Of a stretch of 64,000 nucleotides of DNA, positions 56,320-64,000 are shown piece by piece; the stretch's first letter is position 1, and each line of letters starts with the position of its first letter. The notes beneath the pieces were generated by a model. The model did no database searches and was not told the DNA's origin. It saw nothing but the letters and a program-made list of their open reading frames with translations. Source of the DNA: Paracamarosporium sp. OC-R06-R3 (Eukaryota; Ascomycota; Dothideomycetes; Pleosporales; Didymosphaeriaceae); the NCBI GenBank assembly GCA_019828545.1, contig JACVRA010000258.1:62001-126000 (forward strand). Direction: 5' to 3'. The position numbers were made by a program, and so were the translations under genes.

Positions 56320-59300
56320 ATGGAAGTAGGAAGGACCGCAGATATCGCAGACCTTCATCAAGGACGTGAAGAACCCAAAGGCTGGTCTAGCGAGGCTGAA
56401 GCGGAGTATGAAGTTCCACTAAGCAGCGCCAGCAATACGCCACCTCCGATTCAGTATGACGAAGGTCATGAAAAGGAAACTTCTGGAGGATCTGATGGTG
56501 CGGAGCAGACACCAAGTTACGAACAAGAATATCAGATTACCCAAGCCGGAGATGATCGAGTTGTCGCAGTCTACAGACCTGCGCAGAACCGCAAATTGTC
56601 AGATAATCGCACACCCACTACCGAGGCATTTCACTATGATCCTTGGTATAGCGCATTTAAAGATCCTCGAAGGGTAACCTTACGTCACCTTGCCGGCGGC
56701 GGATTATACTCAATACCATGGGCGGTCGGTGCTAAATGGAAGGTATGTCTGTTTTTGACCCTCTCTACCCTTCCTCTCAACCCCTTGGAATCAAGCTGAC
56801 ACTCACCTATTCTAGTCAATGAAGGATGCCATAAGGCTCACCTATAGATTCGACAAGCTTAAGCAAAAAGAGATAGACGAAGGAAAATTCGTGTTGATGA
56901 TTGAAAAAAATGGCATACCGGCGCTCTCCATAATTCCCGAGTTTTGGGAGCGGACGATCGAGCCCTGGGCTTGCGTCGTCCTCAGACTCAATTCTCAAAA
57001 CGCGACTCATCCTTACGGGAGCCATCCACGTATAAATCATCCGCCTCTGCCTCCGCCTCCGCCTCTGCAACACGACGACCCTGAGCACGAACGGGCAAGC
57101 CCACCTAAAACTGTTTATCAAAGTAAGGTGAAATACAAGCTTGATTTATTCCGGAAACCCTCTTCAATTCACCGTGAGGAAGAACTCCTCGAGAGCAGGA
57201 CCTATGATGTGCCCCTGGATTTGGAGGAAAACAGGTCTCGTGAGACTAAGGTTCCCGTTTTAGAGGAGATAAATCAAGTCGTCCTCGGTACGGCAATGAA
57301 CACTAGACCACCTCCACCTCCACCCCGAGGCCCGATGGAGCCATTCAATTCATATGCAGATTATCCAGGCTTCGGTCGAAACTTGGATGATAAAACCTTC
57401 ATTCTGGATGCGAATGACAAAGTGAAACCGAAACGGCTTCATATTAGATCTCCACTCTTACTAAATGTTCTCCGGTCAATCGTCAGATACACGTCAGTAT
57501 CACAAAGAGATTCTTTGACGGATGGCTTATTCTACTTCCCGTTCGAGGATCTTTACCACCACCGGCAAGAGTTACTTGATCTCAAGGAGACTGCAAGCGG
57601 GTCTCGTTCTAACCACACGAAGGAGTATAATGACGAGTGTGATCGACACATAGATGTCCTGATCAATTATCTGGATAACGAACCGGCTATCCAATTCAGA
57701 TCCATAATAGAAAGATGGGAAAGGGATATACCTACGACGACCTTTGCCAGTTTTTGGATGCTTCTGAAGCCTGGCTCGGATGTATATGTGCAAGAGAACC
57801 AGCAACTCAACGCCTACGTGATCGATGAGGTCATGGGAGGAATAGCATACCTTAATGGATTCTTTATAGCATATAACTATACGATCCGTGTCTGGAATCT
57901 GGTATACAACGGTAAAGTTATCGAAAGAAAGGCAAAGACGATTACGGTCCAGGTCTTTGACGGAGAGCGCGCCATCACATCCCTCCCTCTATTTCCTACT
58001 GCAATCTATGACAAACTAGATGGCGGCACATTGCGAAAGCAGCTCGTCGAGCGAGGAAAGAAATTTTTCCGCCTCAGCAAGGGACCATCATTCCTTGAGT
58101 ACACGGGACTGGGCTTGAAGAAAGGCTGGAGAAGAGTGAGTGTACTATATCCACATGTCGAACATAAACTGATATTGTGTAGTATAATCGAGTCAGGGTA
58201 GTGATCGAGCACCAATCTCTTCCTTGGCTTAAAAAGGAATTCGTACCTAACAACACCTGGAATTTAGGTGGCAATACCACCCTACCACCGCCTCCACACC
58301 ATAATCACTGGGGCCCGTCACTAGGTCCACGACCTATTATGATGCCACCACCACCACCAGGCACTGAACCAGCATCAAAACTTGGGGAGCGTGCTAGGGC
58401 TCCTCGATGCGAATGTCTACGATGTAAAAATGCCGATAGCCACGAAGGAGCATCTATGTCCACTACTTTCAGCAATTACGACTCCATTGAACCCAACCAA
58501 GTGAAGGAACTTACTGAGCATCAGGCCTTCGTGAGTATGTCGCATATGTTTGGGTTTATTCTCAAAGATCGCACATATGGTGAGTGGCTGGAAATGTATA
58601 GAATTTGCTCAGATGGAACTAATCACAGTAGACATACTCGACCTGAATGGTCTTACAGAACCTGTCTTAGCCGCTAATGCCATTGACGAACTTGTCCTTC
58701 GCCCAGAAAGCAACAAAACAACCATCAAGGCCATCGCACGAACATACACTGAAAGTGAGAGCCAGGCTGATCTCTTTAGTGTCGACTTCATCCGCGGAAA
58801 AGGCGAGGGCCAGATATTTTTGCTTCATGGACCTCCAGGAACAGGGAAGACGCTCACAGCTGGTCAGTCATAGACCCCATTTAAATACTTCCAACTGACT
58901 TTGTTTAGAATCCGTTGCCGAATATACAAAGCGACCATTGCTTAGTATCACAGCGGCCGATCTCGGTCACGAGCCCATAGAACTGGAGCGAAATCTTCTG
59001 CAATTCTTCAAAAATGCCACGGCGTGGGATGCGATTGTGTTGCTAGATGAAGCTGACGTCTACCTGGAGCGCCGCTCGACCAACGACCTAAGGCGTAATA
59101 GCATTGTTTCCAGTACGAACCCACATTGGAAAAAATAAACCTGCTGACGAAATTATAGTCTTTCTACGTGCACTCGATTACTTTCAAGGAATTTTGTTCT
59201 TTACCACAAACCGCGTAGGTCATTTCGACGAAGCCTTCTTATCGCGTATTCATGTATCCATCGGCTACGGCGCTCTTGATGACAAAGCGCGCGACCAGAT

Positions 59301-59764
59301 CTGGGACAATCTCTTTAAGAAGCTCAAATCCAACCACAGAAATGGAGGCCCTAGGATCGATTACGAATATGATGCCAAGCAGTATGTGCGCAAGAGCGAA
59401 GATATCCGCAAATTGCAATGGAACGGGCGGGAAATTCGGAATGGTAAGCAACTCTATGGTCTTTTTTCATTTCTATTCTATCCTGCTTTCTTCAGTCATT
59501 ATTACTAAACCTAATGCCATTCATACAGCTTTTCAGACAGCTGTCGCCCTCGCGATAGCAGATTCCAAAACTGCACAGGAAAAAGGTGCCTCGGAAGAAG
59601 AATGTGTGCCGCTAGTGACGGAGGCGCATTTGAGCAAGGTAGTAAGTATGAGTGCCGCATTTAAGGATTATATTCAGGCTACACATGAAGGGGTCGCTGA
59701 GGCGGATTTGGCATACAGATTGGGGAATAGAAATGACCGGGTAGAGCCAAAGAACGATTGGTGA
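56320..59764 (+). CDS. AAA+ ATPase of the fungal DUF7025 group
   Basis: Joins 56320..56742, 56816..58135, 58183..58579, 58629..58862, 58909..59112, 59159..59443 and 59529..59764; 1032 residues. The N-terminal 100 residues are disordered. Residues about 150-700 match the fungal DUF7025 layout, with two proline runs (LPPPPPL and RPPPPPPRG), IPTTTFASFWMLLKPGSDVYV and AYVIDEVMGGI. The AAA domain has Walker A GPPGTGKT at 781-788, Walker B VLLDEADVYL with Asp838-Glu839, sensor 1 FFTTNR, FDEAFLSRIHV as arginine-finger region, and a C-terminal lid (NGREIRNAFQTAVALA). Function unknown; related proteins are many in Pezizomycotina. All six introns keep phase. The intron 58580-58628 was chosen over a 22 nt alternative because it has a CTAAT branch site. 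Confidence 0.88.
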
Positions 59765-60426
59765 GGGAAAAGATGGGAATCGGCTGTAGTGGTCCTAGTT
59801 TACTGTCGCTATCTTTGTTTAACATGTTGAATAAATAGATCGTGAATATGTACATGAGCCTCCTCTCAAGTTTTCGATAAGGTCCTGGTTTCATTTGATG
59901 GCGATCTTCACGATGTTGATGTCGCTCGTTCGCGCGTGCCGTTTTGGGCATAGGGCCATCGTATCCCTCGGCCGATGGGTGCCCTCCTTCCTTTCTACAA
60001 CACAACAATCCAACGTTTCCCATCTCTATCTAATCAATTAATGCATTGAAATCGAACGACATGCTATTTTCGCGCGCCAACTTTCCTTAATACGACCTAG
60101 TTCCAGCAATGTAGTCGCGACGCGGAAACTTTCCGCCGCACTTGTATTAGGCTATATATCACATTGGTGGCTCATAGAGTAGTTTCTCCGTCCGAGGGTG
60201 CTCCGGATCGTCGGTGCGAACCATTCCAGGCAGGCTATACTGCACGTCATGGAAGATACTACCCCTCAAAATAAGGCATTAGAGAACCCAGGGAGGGGGT
60301 TACGGTCTCATGTGTATTGATATAAATTAGGTCGGTCTTTGCCTTCGAAAAGTCGTCACGGCTTCGCGGTACCACTTAGCGCCTGATTCAATTTTGTGCA
60401 GCTGTGGTCCTCCACGTTTTACCGGG
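59765..60426. other. Intergenic, promoter of the following gene
   Basis: About 660 bp. GATATAAATTAG near 60318-60330 is a TATA-like element about 105 bp before the ATG at 60427. Confidence 0.5.
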
Positions 60427-63175
60427 ATGTTGCTCTCGACTTTGAGAGTGTTCCTGGCGGGAAGCCTCGCAGCTTTCGCGGTTGGGCAGGACAACCTTGG
60501 GCTGTCGGGCGGTTATACTAACTTGCAGTCTACTGATTTCAAGGCCACCATTGTTAAGTCATCTGGAACGCTCGCTTCACTCAATTCAAGCCGTACGGGC
60601 TTCAACTTCCTGCCGACTGATCTCTTGTCTCAACTTGCACAAAATGGCGCTCACCACCTCGGAGACGTTACGTTTCGATACCGAACGTCAAGCAGCGCAT
60701 CGTGGACTAGCGTCGATTCTGCCAGCTCCAGGAAAGCAGTCACGCAATTGACTAATCTGGGCTCTGGAGTCATTGCCGGCGCAGACCTCGCACCTACACT
60801 TGGTACAACTCGTCCGTTCAAAGTTACCCGAGAATGGCTATCATCGGGTAGTGGCCTTGCCTTGAGGTTTAACTTCACGAACACGGGCACAACGTCCGTC
60901 GAGCTTGGAAGTTTGGGCCTGCCCGTTGCGATCAACAACATCTTCACGAACCGCCTCGCGACTGACACGCAAGCGAAATGCTCCTTCGCTGACCCATATA
61001 TCGGACTAGACGCAGGCTTTGTTCGAGTATCTCCGCTGTCAGGAACCGGAAATGCGCTTGTCATTGCCCCACTAGGCTCAAGTAACTTTGAGGCATGGCG
61101 CTTCCTTAAGGAAGCTTCAGGGGCTTTTGGTTACCAGGGTCAGACGTATGAAGGAAACTACGAGTGGCAGGTGCATAGTCTGGCATATGTGCAAAATGAG
61201 TGGAAGAGTGCTACGCCTTGGAATACCGCTACATCGAAGACCCTCGCTGCTGGAGAGGTCTATTCGGTTGGAGTCAAGTTTGTACTGGCTGAATCCATTC
61301 AGACTATCGAAGACGCTGTGGTGAAGAGTGGTACGCCCCTCGCCGTTGGAATTCCCGGCTATGTTGTGCCCGTGGATCTCACTGCTCGCCTGTATCTCAA
61401 TTACAGCTCTACTGTAAAGACCATCGATGCGGCTGACTTCACCGTTACGGGCCCTTCCACTACTTCAGCAGGAGCGCTTTACTCGCTGACACCGAAGAGC
61501 TCGGCTTGGGGACGGTCGCGCGTCACTATTACATACGCAGATGGCAAAAAGCAAACAGTGCATTACCACATCTCGAAATCTGCATCTTCAACACTCGCAG
61601 ATATGGGCAACTTCTTCACCACAAAGGCCTACTTCAATAAAACATCGGACCCATTCCAAAGAGCACCATCCATTATGACATATGATCATGACGCGGGCAG
61701 TATAGTGGAGCAGGATAGCCGCGTTTGGATCGCAGGCTTCAGCGACGAGGGTGGAACTGGCGCTTACCTCGCAACAGCGATGAAGGAATTCATCCAGCCT
61801 ACTGCCAAGGAGGTTTCATTGTTTGATGACTTTGTTCAAGACACTTTCGTAGGAACACTTCAACAAAACGGAGGCTTTGGCGTTGTTGCCAGCACGTTCT
61901 ACTACCAGCCTGGTGCAGTCTCCTACAGCTATAACACAGCTTTTGACTGGACGTCATGGACATCCTGGGATAAAGCTCGCGCTTACACGACGCGCCGAGC
62001 GTACAACTACATTCACCCTGTGGCCGCGTACTGGTCTATGTATCGTGTAGCGAGGAACTACCCCGAACAAAAGCTTCGAGCGGATTGGTCGTGGTATCTA
62101 AACAGAGCTTACAACACCACTCAATACTGTCTCTCCAACAGAGCTGCGAACTGTGACTATGGGCTAGTTGGGCTGATGGGCGAGTGGGTACTGGGCGAGC
62201 TTCTCGAGGATCTCAAGAGAGAGGGATTGACAAGTCAAGTAACTGCGCTTGAGACAACAATGCGGTACCGCGCAAACTTGTGGGAATCGGAAGCTGTCCC
62301 CTTCGGAAGCGAGATGGCATGGGACAGCACTGGACAAGAAGGCGTGTACTATTGGACCAAGTAAGCTCAAATCATAGATACCGCCGCCATCGCTAACACA
62401 GTATAGCTACTTCAAGCTCCCGAAGACACCCATAAAAGCTATCAACTCCATCTTCGCCTATATGCCGACCGTAGCCCACTGGGGCTGGAACGGCAACGCC
62501 CGCCGCTACTGGGACTTCAATTACGCGGCGAAGATCTCACAGACCGAACGCCAATTGCATCACTACGGTTCAGGTCTTAACTCTCTACCGCTTCTCTCAT
62601 ACTACGAGCAGAATCCTACGGACGTCTACGCTCTTCGCGTCGGATTCGGAGGGAACATGGCGCCCCTGACGAACATCCATCAAGACGGCTTCGCATCCGC
62701 TGCATTCCACAGCTTCCCTGAGCTCCTCAAATGGGATCCGTACAGTGGTGACTACGGCCCAGGCTTCCTAGGTCTAAGTCTCGGGCAGTGCGTGTACATC
62801 CTCAGCAACACCAAATACGGAGACGTCGCGTTCGGCGGGAATCTACTCTCTACATCCGGCGCATCAACAATCTCAGTTGAGCCTAAGGATGCTGTCAAGA
62901 AGCGCGTCTTCGTTGCGGATCTGGGCTTAAAGGCTGAAATCAGCGCTGGTATTATTTCGAAGGTGGACTTCGATAAGGGTGCCAGCACGGTTACATTGAC
63001 GCTTGCGTCTGCGGCTACGACAGGTGATTTACAGGCTAAGTCGGCGATTGTGTGGTTGAAGCAGCCGACGAGTACGACGGTGGGATATGCTGTATCGGGG
63101 GCGAGCAAGGCAAGGGGTGGGTGGTCTGTAGATTTGTCGAGTGGGAAGGCGACAGTGAAGATTACGAAGGCGTGA
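60427..63175 (+). CDS. Large secreted protein, DUF5695/'GH43-like' type
   Basis: Joins 60427..62360 and 62407..63175; 900 residues. Signal peptide MLLSTLRVFLAGSLAAFAVG, mature start near QDNLG. The N-terminal 450 residues are mostly beta strands (GDVTFRYRTSSSASW, GLALRFNFTNTG). The middle is helical, with many aromatic residues (FDWTSWTSWDKARAY, YIHPVAAYWSMYRVARNY) like an (alpha/alpha)6 barrel. The C-terminal part is again beta-rich. The layout matches large fungal secreted proteins annotated as DUF5695 and sometimes named GH43; I think the GH43 name is unsafe because an alpha/alpha barrel is not the GH43 five-bladed fold. Probable polysaccharide-active enzyme; substrate and catalytic residues not identified. 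The start at 60427 is the first ATG; a longer frame upstream has none. Confidence 0.8.
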
Positions 63176-64000
63176 GTGCTAGGTACTAGTGTGCTAGTTA
63201 GATCTCCGCAAAAGTGGGGTTTGGTAGCCCTCAAAATGCTTGTTGTTGAGCAACGTCCTCCTCAATTCTTCATCAAGGGTGCGAATCTTGATGGAAGGAC
63301 TAATTTCCATGTGTGAATATATTTTAGCACATTGGTATAAGCAGCATCAGGCAAATACTAAGAGATGGCGCATCGAGCTTCTCTGTGATAAGCAGCTTTT
63401 TCTGAACAGTGACGGAAATAGGAGTCGTCGCTGATGCATAGAAAGACTCGACGCTTGCATTCTCTTATACAAGCAACCCTCCGCATGTAACAATTAAACA
63501 GCGATCATTCCTTGTAATGGAGTCTGCGGGGAGCGAGCGTCAGGTGCCGACCTTCCTTTTCTGGCTAGCTCTTCACGCCGTCCTTTCTAATAACACACAT
63601 CCGATCACACATGGTACCTGCATGACGACCGCGGGGCCCATCTTCGGTATTCAAATATGCCGAATACTTGATTTTCGATCTGCATGTATTTAATTATCCG
63701 ATGAGTGACATCGTAGCAGGTAGACATTTTCCGCGTGGACTTAAAACATGATGCATGTCCAATCATGGATCTATTGTCGGATTATACTTGTTAAGATACT
63801 TACGCGATGAAAGTGGTTCGGTGCCTATCGGTAGTATCAGCTATTGCTGGGGCCGTTGGGGCCAGGAAGACTATATTGAGTCCCGGTATGCTACGCTTTT
63901 CATGAGTGAAGACGCTGCTTATACCGTACAGAAGGACAAGATTTGTTCGATTGGTCCATGCATGTGCAAGACAACCGCTATGACAGCTCATATAATCTGA
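63176..64000. other. Intergenic to window end, no gene called
   Basis: Only short frames. One of 81 codons (63755-64000) ends exactly at the window edge but shows no domain, signal peptide or composition bias, so it is not called. Confidence 0.5.

Noticed and set aside
58580..58601. A 22 nt intron in the AAA gene (GTGAGT..TATAG)
   Set aside because: Too short for splicing. The same donor with the acceptor at 58628 gives a 49 nt intron with a CTAAT branch site and keeps the frame.
63755..64000. 81-codon frame ending at the window edge
   Set aside because: No recognisable feature; the exact fit to the edge is coincidence.
1..64000. tRNA, rRNA, CRISPR, transposon or integrated element
   Set aside because: By eye I saw no cloverleaf-like tRNA, no regular spaced repeats, no terminal inverted repeats and no transposase or reverse transcriptase frame. 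A tRNA scan could still find something I missed.

Overview
The window comes from a filamentous ascomycete (Pezizomycotina). Dothideomycetes, perhaps Pleosporales, is my best guess. The reasons are many genes split by 43-80 nt spliceosomal introns with GT..AG ends and CTRAY-like branch sites, single-gene transcription units on both strands, and a typical Pezizomycotina gene set (Zn2Cys6 regulator, MFS sugar porter, GH72, GH5, tyrosinase, DUF7708-like and DUF7025/AAA proteins, RNA polymerase II). I rebuilt 20 multi-exon gene models by reading splice sites. In every one the exon lengths sum to a multiple of three and the joined frame is open. I saw no rRNA, tRNA, CRISPR array or intact transposon.

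Layout. 1-2976: gene-poor; one small secreted protein and two broken gene relics. 2977-5852: secreted SGNH/GDSL esterase fused to FG-GAP/VCBS-type repeats. 6372-14610: a compact five-gene block that looks like a sugar-alcohol utilisation cluster, with two short-chain dehydrogenases (divergent), a P-loop small-molecule kinase, a Zn2Cys6 regulator and a sugar MFS transporter (divergent). Gal4-like CGG/CCG inverted repeats lie in both divergent promoters. 15757-19835: sulfotransferase-like P-loop protein, a third SDR and a Fungal_trans_2-type regulator. 20452-22024: secreted tyrosinase. 24617-28984: PPP4R2 (protein phosphatase 4 regulatory subunit) and a 741-residue uncharacterised protein with a Cys/Trp helical repeat. 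28985-34007: five kilobases without a convincing gene. 34008-36919: a small unknown protein and a GH5 exo-beta-1,3-glucanase. 38794-46445: divergent housekeeping pair, the COMPASS subunit Swd1 and RPB1. 47478-53571: beta-lactamase-fold serine hydrolase, a GH72-like protein that lacks both catalytic glutamates, and a GFA/CENP-V zinc protein. 54002-59764: divergent pair of a DUF7708-like protein with a degenerate NTPase region and a DUF7025-type AAA ATPase. 60427-63175: large secreted protein of the fungal DUF5695/'GH43-like' type.

How the genes may work together. The 6.4-14.6 kb block reads as import (MFS), oxidation/reduction of polyol and ketose (two SDRs), phosphorylation (PRK/uridine-kinase-fold kinase) and local control (Zn2Cys6). 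This is inference from adjacency and family. The other genes look independent. Housekeeping genes (PPP4R2, Swd1, RPB1) are interspersed with secreted and accessory genes.
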